Part shown: piece after piece, positions 8,217-16,264 of the stretch | How the letters are laid out: each line of letters starts with the position of its first letter | Position numbering within the stretch: position 1 is the stretch's first letter | Source of the DNA: CBDBLK01 sp965215445 | GTDB lineage: Bacteria > Bdellovibrionota > Bacteriovoracia > Bacteriovoracales > Bacteriovoracaceae | Direction: 5' to 3' | Length of the DNA: 64,000 bases | Assembly: GCA_965215445.1 (NCBI GenBank) | Contig: CBDCDT010000002.1 | Location: forward strand, 930,001-994,000 | Made by a program: the position numbers and the translations under genes | Notes under the pieces: generated by a model | The model's input: the letters and a program-made list of their open reading frames with translations, nothing else | The model's database searches: none | Told to the model about the DNA's origin: nothing

Positions 8217-11200
8217 ATGGAGACTCTTCAAAAAAACCAAATCATTCTTCCAACGGTTCACAATAAGAAAGTGTCTTTTGATCACGTCGCGGGTTCTCAA
8301 GAATGGCAGATTTTTTTCTATTCCGAGTTTGAATCCCATATTTTTGAAAAAGAGGCACTAGAGGAACTGCGATTTTATACCAGTTCCAAGGCCTGCCAAA
8401 AATTTAAAAGTTTTCGCCAGCAAATGATTTGGCAGGGAACTCCCCTTCTCATGGCCATCTTTTATCCCGAAAGAGAGATTCGTTTTTATTCTCCGCATTT
8501 AGGGAGAGAGTTGTTTCTCATGGAACAACTTAAAATTTACTCTAAAGCACTTACTGATATTGTGAATTCAGATCGTTTTGAAATCTTTAGAAAGCATGTT
8601 GAGAGCGCTGTTCAACTTTCATCAGGTCAATTTCCTTCTCAATACCAAATGATAACTTTAAGGGAACAATTGCCCGACTTGCTGATTCTTGAAGACCTTG
8701 ATTTGGAAAAGGAGACGGCAAAGCTCACGGCAGAACTGCGACAATATTTAAGGGCCTATCGTCCCAATTGGTTCGAGTGGTTGAGTGATTTCGGACTCAA
8801 TTTGACTGCCCAGATAACAACTTTGAGGATTCATCTTCTCAAATTTTTAGCAATTCTTCCCAGCTTAGACCATGACTTTAAAGGCCACGAAGTAAAGCGT
8901 ATTTTATTGGAATCCTTGAGAAGGTTATTGAGCGATGACAAAAGAATTAAAGAGTTAAAAAAGAAAGGCCGTAAAGAATTTCTTCCTCAGTGGTTGGTTT
9001 GGTATGTGCGAGTGGCATTACGGGTAATAGGTTTGATTCCCGCTACTCCTTTGGCATGGTTGATTCGCTTTAAAGTTCGCTTTATGGCCAAGCGATTTAT
9101 TGCAGGGGAGTCTATTGATAAAGTCAAGGCCAGTTTTTCAAAGCTTTTTTCCAGCGGCCGGGATGTTACTTTAGATCAGTTGGGAGAATGGGTTGTTTCT
9201 GAACGTGAGGCAGATCAGTATTGTCAGCAGGTGATCAACCTCATTTGCGGTTTTGGTCAATACGTTTCCAAAGGCGCTCAAAACACTGCTGGAATTAACC
9301 GCGCTCATGTCTCTATCAAGGTAAGTGCTCTCGGAAACGATTTCAGGCCCTATGCTGAAGAAGAAACTTATAAACAAGTGGCCCCAAGACTTAAAAAAAT
9401 TCTTTTAAAGGCCAAAGAAGAGCAAGTTTTTATCAATATCGATGCTGAACAATATGATTACCGCGACCTGGTTTTTAAAATTTATCGCAGAGTTTTGCTT
9501 TCTGTTCCAGAACTTAAAAATTATCAACAAACCGGCATTGTTGTACAGGCCTATCTTCGGGATGCTTACCAACACTTGCAGGATATTATTGCTTTGGCCA
9601 AGGAGAGAGAGCTATGTTTGCCTATTCGCTTGGTCAAGGGGGCCTATTGGGATGCCGAAACCATCGAGGCGGAGGCACATGCTTTCGATGCTCCTCAATT
9701 TCTGAATAAAGAGGAAACAGATTTACATTTTAGGCAATTGGTGGTGTGTATTTTTGAGAGTTTTCCCCATCTGCAATTGTGTCTGGCATCTCACAACTAC
9801 GTCGATCATTGTTTTGCCGAGGCCTTGCGAAAGATAAAATTTCCTCAATTGCCAATGATTGAACACCAATGTTTGCACATGACTTACGAGGCATTGAGTG
9901 TGGGGCTTTCAAAAATGAATTGGCCGACGAGAAATTATGTTCCCATTGGAAACCTGTTGGTGGGAATGGCCTATTTGGTGAGAAGAATTATGGAAAATTC
10001 CAGCCAGGTAGGGGTTCTTCAATTGATGAGATCTCATAAAAATCAATCATTTTTGCTACCACCCGAAAAAGTTCATCAAGCGAAGTTGGAAGCAGGAAAC
10101 TTGCAGCGTGATTCTGCTCAGGACAATCTAACTTCAGAATTTTTCAATATAACTCCTTTGCGCTTGAGTATCCCAGGGCAAAGAATGGCCGCTTTTGATA
10201 CCCTCAAACAATTTGAAAAGTCGGAAATGGGAAAAAAATATTTTAATTCATTTGTGAAAGAAGGAGTGTGGAGACAGGTTTTTTGTCCTTCAGACCCCAG
10301 CAGATTGGTGGGGGAAATTATTGAATCTACATTAGAGGACGCCGAAAGAGCATGCCTGACCAGTGAAAAGGCCTATTTGTCTGGGAATTGGGCCAAGGCG
10401 CATTGGTTGGTGCGAAGTTCTGTTCTTTTCCGCGCGGCCGATTTATTGCTGGTAAAGCGCAAGCAGTTGGCCGCTCTCATTGTTTATGAAGTTGGGAAAT
10501 CCATTCCCGAGGCCTATGCCGATGTCGATGAAGCAATTGATTTTTTACGTTTTTATGCGTGCGAGGAAGGCAAAATTCATCTTGGTGATGAGATTGTGGC
10601 GAGTTGTGGCCCTATAGCGACGATAACTCCTTGGAACTTTCCTTTGGCAATTCCTTGTGGCATGGTAGCGGCCGCTCTCGTGGCAGGGAATACGGTCGTT
10701 CTGAAATCAGCAGAGCAAAGCTCTCTCATTGGACAAACTTTGGTTTCGATTTTGCACGAGGCAGGCGTTCCTCAAGATGTATTAATTCACTTGCCAGGCC
10801 CTGGAGAAAGTGTGGGAAATTTTCTTCTTCACTCTCCCCGTATTGCGGGTGTAACTTTTACGGGTTCCAAGGAAGTTGGGCGATTGATTATTAAAAAATG
10901 CCTGTCACGTCTTTATCATAACAAACTTTTTGATAAAACCTTTCCCGTTAGGGCCATTGCTGAAATGGGAGGAAAAAATGCTGTGATTGTCACTGCAAGT
11001 GCTGAATTAGACGAGACAGTGACGGGGCTTTTAAGTTCCATTTTTGGACATGCGGGACAGAAATGCTCAGCGGCCAGTCGTATTCTGGTCGATAACGCTG
11101 TTAAAGAGCGCTTGGTTGAGCGTCTCGGAGAGGCCTGTCAAGGTCTTGCCGTGTGTGAGGCCTTTGATCCGGCCTGTGCAGTTAATCCTGTTGTAACTCA

Positions 11201-12431
11201 AAAAGATTGCACCAGACTTAAGGCCCAGACCGAAGAGGCCATTAAAGAGGCCTGTCAGTATGGCGGGAAAGTTATCATTGATCGCTCCGTGGAAAATCTA
11301 CCAGGTTATTGTGTTGGCCCGGTTGTGATTGAACTTCCCTTTGAACGGGCATTAGATGCTCAATCCTTCGCCCAGAGAGAACTTTTTGGCCCCATCGCCC
11401 ATGTCATTGGATTTGATCGCCCAGAACAAGCACTTAAGCTTTTTAACAGCACGGAATACGCTTTAACGGGAGGTATTTTCAGTCAATCTCAGGATGAAAT
11501 AGATTATTATACCCGTTTTATGTCTGTCGGAAATATTTATGTCAACCGCAATATCACTGGAGCGCGGGTGGCGATAGAGCCTTTTGGTGGTTTTAAGATG
11601 TCGGGAACAGGGCCTAAGGCCGGAAGTAAAGACTATTTACCCAGTTTTCACCTTAATATTTCTCGAGAGAGAAGGCAGGGCCAAGATAGAGAAGAGGAAG
11701 GGGGCCGGAACCTTTTTCGTCTTCCTCGTCCTAAGTATTCCGATGATCGTCAGCGGATTTCTGCCCTATTAAAGGGGATAGGCCTTGTATTGCAAAATTT
11801 TGAATCTTTTTTTGCAGGCGCTGATCGAGAAGACAAAGAACTTTTGGAGCGGTTTGAACGCTGGTCGCATAAAAATCTTTTGGCCTTGATTTATAATCGA
11901 CATTCCAATCGCAAAATTCCCGGCCAGGTGAGCTATAATGATTTTACACATATTGGTGATTGCTGTTTAGTTGTTGAAACTTTTTCACACCCTTCAATGT
12001 CTACTTTTTTGCGAACTCTTAGTGCTCTTGGAATGGGAGTTGGAGTGACTATCGCTTCTCGTAATCAAAATGCCCAAATGTGGTGGGATCGGCTGGTGGC
12101 ACTTTTCCAACAGGGTGGGTTGGGAATTTCACATTTGAGTACTCATTTTATTTCGGAGACAAATCTTAAAAAAGTTTTAGAGGAAGAAAGACCTGATTTT
12201 GTCGTTGTTGACGGGTCAGTCAATTATGTTCATAAGGTAGGTAAATGGTTATCAGAGTTGCCTATTCCTGATGGTGATGGAATTAAAGATGAAAAAATTA
12301 TTCGATTATTCAGTGACGATAATTTGCCTTCAAAAAATGATTTTGAGAGTTTTTGCAAGGAATTTATTTGGGTGCGGAGTTTTGCAGTCAATACGATGAG
12401 GCATGGTGCTCCGTTGGAGTTAGAAGTATGA
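8217..12431 (+). CDS. putA: Bifunctional proline dehydrogenase / P5C dehydrogenase
   Basis: Oxidises proline to P5C (FAD-dependent PRODH domain) and then to glutamate (NAD-dependent aldehyde dehydrogenase domain). PRODH motifs: ISIKVSALGNDF-like HVSIKVSALG (about 363-372), LVKGAYWDAE (about 473-482), LASHNYVDH and the C-terminal YLVRRIMENSS (about 582-592). ALDH motifs: TPWNFPLAIPCGM (about 804-816), FTGSKEVG (about 880), the catalytic-Cys loop GHAGQKCSAASRIL (about 945-958), and GPIAHVIGF. EPFGGFKMSGTGPKAG ends the ALDH core near 1137. The roughly 330 N-terminal residues are helical and not DNA-binding ribbon-helix-helix in type. About 270 extra residues follow the ALDH core. I chose ATG 8217, with AAGG at 8207-8210, over the adjacent TTG. 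Confidence 0.95.
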   Translation: METLQKNQIILPTVHNKKVSFDHVAGSQEWQIFFYSEFESHIFEKEALEELRFYTSSKACQKFKSFRQQMIWQGTPLLMAIFYPEREIRFYSPHLGRELFLMEQLKIYSKALTDIVNSDRFEIFRKHVESAVQLSSGQFPSQYQMITLREQLPDLLILEDLDLEKETAKLTAELRQYLRAYRPNWFEWLSDFGLNLTAQITTLRIHLLKFLAILPSLDHDFKGHEVKRILLESLRRLLSDDKRIKELKKKGRKEFLPQWLVWYVRVALRVIGLIPATPLAWLIRFKVRFMAKRFIAGESIDKVKASFSKLFSSGRDVTLDQLGEWVVSEREADQYCQQVINLICGFGQYVSKGAQNTAGINRAHVSIKVSALGNDFRPYAEEETYKQVAPRLKKILLKAKEEQVFINIDAEQYDYRDLVFKIYRRVLLSVPELKNYQQTGIVVQAYLRDAYQHLQDIIALAKERELCLPIRLVKGAYWDAETIEAEAHAFDAPQFLNKEETDLHFRQLVVCIFESFPHLQLCLASHNYVDHCFAEALRKIKFPQLPMIEHQCLHMTYEALSVGLSKMNWPTRNYVPIGNLLVGMAYLVRRIMENSSQVGVLQLMRSHKNQSFLLPPEKVHQAKLEAGNLQRDSAQDNLTSEFFNITPLRLSIPGQRMAAFDTLKQFEKSEMGKKYFNSFVKEGVWRQVFCPSDPSRLVGEIIESTLEDAERACLTSEKAYLSGNWAKAHWLVRSSVLFRAADLLLVKRKQLAALIVYEVGKSIPEAYADVDEAIDFLRFYACEEGKIHLGDEIVASCGPIATITPWNFPLAIPCGMVAAALVAGNTVVLKSAEQSSLIGQTLVSILHEAGVPQDVLIHLPGPGESVGNFLLHSPRIAGVTFTGSKEVGRLIIKKCLSRLYHNKLFDKTFPVRAIAEMGGKNAVIVTASAELDETVTGLLSSIFGHAGQKCSAASRILVDNAVKERLVERLGEACQGLAVCEAFDPACAVNPVVTQKDCTRLKAQTEEAIKEACQYGGKVIIDRSVENLPGYCVGPVVIELPFERALDAQSFAQRELFGPIAHVIGFDRPEQALKLFNSTEYALTGGIFSQSQDEIDYYTRFMSVGNIYVNRNITGARVAIEPFGGFKMSGTGPKAGSKDYLPSFHLNISRERRQGQDREEEGGRNLFRLPRPKYSDDRQRISALLKGIGLVLQNFESFFAGADREDKELLERFERWSHKNLLALIYNRHSNRKIPGQVSYNDFTHIGDCCLVVETFSHPSMSTFLRTLSALGMGVGVTIASRNQNAQMWWDRLVALFQQGGLGISHLSTHFISETNLKKVLEEERPDFVVVDGSVNYVHKVGKWLSELPIPDGDGIKDEKIIRLFSDDNLPSKNDFESFCKEFIWVRSFAVNTMRHGAPLELEV

Positions 12432-13249
12432 ACATTTTAAGTTTGGGAGCGGGAACCATGGCCCGTGCCTTGCTTGTTCCGATACACAAAAAGATTAATG
12501 AAAATGAATCAATAAATTTTTGTCTTTATTCTCCAGGGCAGATGCGCGCTAAAAAATTGGCGGAAGATTTGCGGGGACATATCCTGGTTGATTTACAGGA
12601 TTCAAAATCCTTACAAAATCAAGATTATTATTTTCTTTGTTGCAAACCTCAACATTTTAGCGAGCTGGCATCTGGGCTACGGGGACGCTTAAATCCACGT
12701 TCGGTAGTAGTGAGTATTCTGGCAGGAGTTTCGTTAGAGTCCCTGAACATTGAATTGGAACATTCCAATATTATTCGTTTGATGCCCAACACTCCCTCCG
12801 TTGTAGAGGCAGGAATTATTCTTTTTTTGGCCAATGCAAAAGTCGAAAATGAAAAATGTGAAAAACTTATAAAAATATTATCCTGTGTGGCAAAAGTTTT
12901 TGAAGTAAAAGATGAAGATCAACTCGATCGCCTGACTGGATACACAGGTTCTGGCCCGGCCTATTTTTTTGAACTGACTCGATTACTTGCAAGTCAGCTA
13001 GAATTATCTTGTTCCATTTCTTCTTCGGAGGCACAGGAATTGATGGTTGAATTGGTTTGGGGAGCGGCCAAAATGATGAAACAATCCTGCCAGTCTCCTG
13101 AAGAATTGCGGATTCAAGTCTCTTCTCCAGGAGGGGTGACTCTCGAGGCCCTTAAAGTTTTAGAGCGTGGAGGGCTGGAAAATCTTTTTAGGCAGGCATT
13201 GGAGGCCAATTATCAACGTGCTAAAGAGTTGGCATCTCAAAAGGGTTAA
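12428..13249 (+). CDS. proC: Pyrroline-5-carboxylate reductase
   Basis: Reduces P5C to proline with NAD(P)H, the last step of proline synthesis. The start is ATG 12428, which overlaps the putA stop (ATGA) and gives MNILSLGAGTMARALLVP with the Rossmann G-x-G-x-M. The family C-terminal signature is present: LTGYTGSGPAYFFELTRLL, then QVSSPGGVTLEALKVLE near the end. The 273-aa length is normal. An upstream in-frame start inside putA exists but adds 25 non-conserved residues. Coupling a biosynthetic reductase to the catabolic PutA could allow a P5C/proline cycle or recapture of P5C. That is inference. Confidence 0.95.
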   Translation: MNILSLGAGTMARALLVPIHKKINENESINFCLYSPGQMRAKKLAEDLRGHILVDLQDSKSLQNQDYYFLCCKPQHFSELASGLRGRLNPRSVVVSILAGVSLESLNIELEHSNIIRLMPNTPSVVEAGIILFLANAKVENEKCEKLIKILSCVAKVFEVKDEDQLDRLTGYTGSGPAYFFELTRLLASQLELSCSISSSEAQELMVELVWGAAKMMKQSCQSPEELRIQVSSPGGVTLEALKVLERGGLENLFRQALEANYQRAKELASQKG

Positions 13250-13254
13250 TTTTT

Positions 13255-13710
13255 ATGAGTGAAGTATTTGAATACAGAACTGAAATTATAGAAAGAGACT
13301 TAGATACATTTGGTCATGTCAATAATTCTGTTTATTTACAACTTTACGAGGCCGCTAGATGGGATTTCATTACCAAGGGCGGATTTGGCCTTAAAACAGT
13401 TCAGGCAGACCGACAAGGCCCGGTTTTGTTGGAACTTCACCTCAATTTCAAGAGAGAACTTCTCAATCGTCAAAAAATATTGATTACCAGTCAATTTCGA
13501 GGCATGAAAAATAAATTGGTGATGCTTTTGCGTCAGGAAATTATTGAACAAGAGAGCAACAAATTGGCATCGAGTGTGGACATAATACTGGGATTTATGG
13601 ATTTAAAGAAGCGCAAGCTCATCTATCCAACACCGAAATGGTTGCAGGCCTTGGGATTAAGCGAAGATGAGATTAAGCAGATAACCAGTGAGGACGAAAG
13701 ATATTGTTAA
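13255..13710 (+). CDS. 4HBT-type acyl-CoA thioesterase
   Basis: A 151-aa hotdog-fold protein. The N-terminal YRTEIIERDLDTFGHVNNSV is the YbgC/4-hydroxybenzoyl-CoA thioesterase pattern, with Asp in RDLD and the DxxGHVNN loop. The middle contains YLQLYEAARWDF, the usual active-site helix. It probably hydrolyses an acyl-CoA, and the chain specificity cannot be read. It starts 5 bases after proC, so it is likely in the putA-proC transcript. Its last 38 bases overlap the convergent VanY-like gene. Confidence 0.88.
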   Translation: MSEVFEYRTEIIERDLDTFGHVNNSVYLQLYEAARWDFITKGGFGLKTVQADRQGPVLLELHLNFKRELLNRQKILITSQFRGMKNKLVMLLRQEIIEQESNKLASSVDIILGFMDLKKRKLIYPTPKWLQALGLSEDEIKQITSEDERYC

Positions 13711-14356
13711 TATAACGTGAATAAATTTCTTCTCGGAGCGTAAAAATGGTATCTTTTAATTCCACTTGTTTATAAATTTCACTGGTTATCAAATCTTCAA
13801 AACACTTGAAATCTAAATTTTGGAGAAGGCCTTCAGCAATGGGAGCGTAACTTAAATGCCAGGCCTCAGGGGCAACTCCGCCGAGGTCGCGCCCATAGGG
13901 CCTAAAAAAACCAAAACTTTGGTTTTGTTCAATTTTTTGTTTGAGCCACCGATCGAGAGCGCAAAAAGGGCCATTTTTTTCAAATTCTGAAGGAATGAGT
14001 TGGGCCTTATAATCTGGAGAAGGTAGGGCGTTGGCATCAATCACGTCGAGGTCTGTGCCCCAGTGGTGCCTGGACATACCGGGCAAGGCGCTCCAGCGCA
14101 AGATAGTCTGAATAATTTCCTTTTCTGCAAGATTAGCATGGTTGAGAGCTTTGCGATTCCAAATTTTTTTTTGATGTTCAAAACTCCTATAGAGACTCAC
14201 CGGCCATATTTTTATGCCGTCTTTTAGGGCACTCTCGCGTAACTTGTTAAAATCTTCAAGGGCATCGCGGTGAATTTTGAGTTGCGGGTGTCCTTGGACT
14301 AATTCTGTGAGGTGCTCTTGAGAAAATCCTGTAAGAAGTGAATTAATATCGTTCAC
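13673..14356 (-). CDS. VanY-like D-alanyl-D-alanine carboxypeptidase (M15 family)
   Basis: 227 aa. Peptidase family M15B zinc motifs are visible: SLYRSFEHQKKIWNRK (substrate-side SxYRS), SRHHWGTDLDVID (zinc ligands His and Asp, SxHxxGxAxD type) and EAWHLSYAP (ExWH, catalytic Glu and zinc His). These enzymes trim the terminal D-Ala of peptidoglycan peptides. No clear signal peptide is seen at the chosen GTG start, so either export is by another route or the start is misplaced. The start overlaps the end of the upstream exported-protein gene by 14 bases, and the 3' end overlaps the thioesterase gene by 38 bases. Confidence 0.88.
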   Translation of the reverse strand: MNDINSLLTGFSQEHLTELVQGHPQLKIHRDALEDFNKLRESALKDGIKIWPVSLYRSFEHQKKIWNRKALNHANLAEKEIIQTILRWSALPGMSRHHWGTDLDVIDANALPSPDYKAQLIPSEFEKNGPFCALDRWLKQKIEQNQSFGFFRPYGRDLGGVAPEAWHLSYAPIAEGLLQNLDFKCFEDLITSEIYKQVELKDTIFTLREEIYSRYINNIFRPHWLSA

Positions 14357-16259
14357 GGCGCCTTCTCAAGAGATATTTATAACCTGTTTTAAAATAACGC
14401 TCAGTAATTATCTTCCAAATACTTAATTCTCTTTTTCTAACTGTAGGGCCTTTTTTAAAATCAAACCAGGCGGCGGCAGCTTGGTCTGCTGAAGCATCTT
14501 CGGTGTTCTGTTTTGGAAAAGAGCCTTCTGCGCCATCATCTTCTTCTTCAAAATCGCCGGCATCGTCATAATACTGGTATTTTTCGGTGGATGTATTTCC
14601 CCTCTTAATGCCTGCCCCTCCTTTGGTAGTACCGCTAGATGGAGAAACCTGGGCCACTTTGACATTGCTTGCGCTATTTTTGACCTTAAGACTTGCTTTG
14701 TTTAGCTGGGCGCTGGCGGTTGAGGTCAAGGGTCTTTTAGAAAGGGCCTCTTGAGGAAGTTTGGCCGCCGAGGTTTTATTTGATTTCCAAGACGCGGGAT
14801 CGGTAATTTTTTTGGCATATTTTTTGGCATCATCAATTTTTTTTGCGGCCTCTTTGTTTTCTTTGCGCAATTTTTTAAGCAAATTGCTGTTGATCTTGCC
14901 GGCCTTTTGAGCACTGGCACGAATTTCCTTGTCTGATACTTTTCCGAGAGCGTGATTGGTGCCCTTCATAAAGCTATTTAAAAGTTTCTTGGTTTTGGAA
15001 ATTTCCTGGGCGGCGGTGGGGTCGCCGATAAGTTTGTTAAAGGAAACCTTATCTTCAGGAGAAAAATCGTCTTCGGAAATTTGATGGCAGCTATCTTTTC
15101 CGGTTTTTGCATCTTTTTTGAGGCAGCCACATTCGTAATCGAATTGGTAATCCTTATTCAAACACCCCTTGGGAGGTTCTTTTTCGGATTCAGGGTCATC
15201 TTGAGATTCTGGGTCATCACTTTTATCGAGAGAGATACTAATATTTGCGGCAGGGCCAGAGCTTTGTTCTTCTTGTTCCCAAACTTCTTCGCAAACTTTA
15301 AACCTCTCACGTTCAATAACTCGATTCCCATCTTTGTCAAAGCAAAAACAGCGAAGGTTTGCAGGGTCATCTCTGCCTTGGGGACAAACTCCGGCGTTAC
15401 TGTCAAAATTTTTATCATAGTGCTCTATAATTTTCTTTACGGTGTCGATATTAGCATTGGCCTTCCCCCTTTCTGTCTCGGCATGTCCGATAAGGACTTC
15501 GCTCCAAACGGCCATAATTACTGAAGCGGCCCCAATTCCAGCAGAATGTCCCACATCAGTTGTTGGCAACGGTGGAGGTGGTATAAAGTTATCAACGAGA
15601 GGTAGGGCCTCTGCTGTGTGCTGGTCAGGTGTCGTTTGATTGGTTCCTGTGCAAGGATTGAATGGGCATATATTGGGTGGAAGAAGTTCACAAACAACGA
15701 TACCAGGGATGGCAAATTTGTATGTGTTTAAAAGGACAGTTTGCGCTGTAATACGGTCTTGAGAGCTTTGAACAATGATTTCTTGTTCTCTCCTAAGATA
15801 TTCAAACGCTCTGACTTGTGCCTCAAAAGACGCATTTTCATTGGCCGTATTTTCTTCATTTTTGGCCTCTTTGACATATTCTTTACAGTTTTCTACTAGG
15901 GCATCTTTAGTATTTTTTTTGAGGAGTTGGTCTGCAGCAAACCAGGCCGCAGCAGTTGCTGCAAAAAGTTCCGCAGACTTACAACCCCCTATGCTTTTGA
16001 CCTTTTTTGACACTATAAAAAACGCACCGAGGGCCAGGGCGACAGAGGATGCTCTGGTGGCAGCATCTTCTGCTTCCTGGGGATTTACCTCGAGTTCATC
16101 TTGGTATCGTGGAGGAAGTTTCTTGGCGCTTTGTATCGCATCACACTGTGATACAAAATGGTCTATATTGGATGTGGCCAAAACGGGATGGGAAAAGGTC
16201 AATAAAATTAGAATGAGATGAATCAAAAAGCGTTGTAAAAAAGCGTGAAGGTATTTCAC
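14343..16259 (-). CDS. Exported membrane-associated protein, paralogue of the upstream gene
   Basis: 638 aa from a GTG start. The signal peptide is within residues 1-29 (FLIHLILILLTFSHPVLATS). Hydrophobic segments near 70-90 (ASSVALALGAFFIV) and 240-255 (GIGAASVIMAVWSEV) suggest membrane association. Cysteine pairs occur in CFCFDKDG, CLNKDYQFDYECGCLKK and CHQ. Conserved with the neighbouring gene are EAQVRAFEYLRREQEII, GTNHALGKVSDK, a run of lysine-rich helix, an acidic EDDGAEG stretch and the C-terminal LSIWKIITERYFKTGYKYLL. The family is not known to me. Only 5 bases separate it from its paralogue upstream. Confidence 0.75.
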   Translation of the reverse strand: MKYLHAFLQRFLIHLILILLTFSHPVLATSNIDHFVSQCDAIQSAKKLPPRYQDELEVNPQEAEDAATRASSVALALGAFFIVSKKVKSIGGCKSAELFAATAAAWFAADQLLKKNTKDALVENCKEYVKEAKNEENTANENASFEAQVRAFEYLRREQEIIVQSSQDRITAQTVLLNTYKFAIPGIVVCELLPPNICPFNPCTGTNQTTPDQHTAEALPLVDNFIPPPPLPTTDVGHSAGIGAASVIMAVWSEVLIGHAETERGKANANIDTVKKIIEHYDKNFDSNAGVCPQGRDDPANLRCFCFDKDGNRVIERERFKVCEEVWEQEEQSSGPAANISISLDKSDDPESQDDPESEKEPPKGCLNKDYQFDYECGCLKKDAKTGKDSCHQISEDDFSPEDKVSFNKLIGDPTAAQEISKTKKLLNSFMKGTNHALGKVSDKEIRASAQKAGKINSNLLKKLRKENKEAAKKIDDAKKYAKKITDPASWKSNKTSAAKLPQEALSKRPLTSTASAQLNKASLKVKNSASNVKVAQVSPSSGTTKGGAGIKRGNTSTEKYQYYDDAGDFEEEDDGAEGSFPKQNTEDASADQAAAAWFDFKKGPTVRKRELSIWKIITERYFKTGYKYLLRRRRERY

Positions 16260-16264
16260 TGCTG

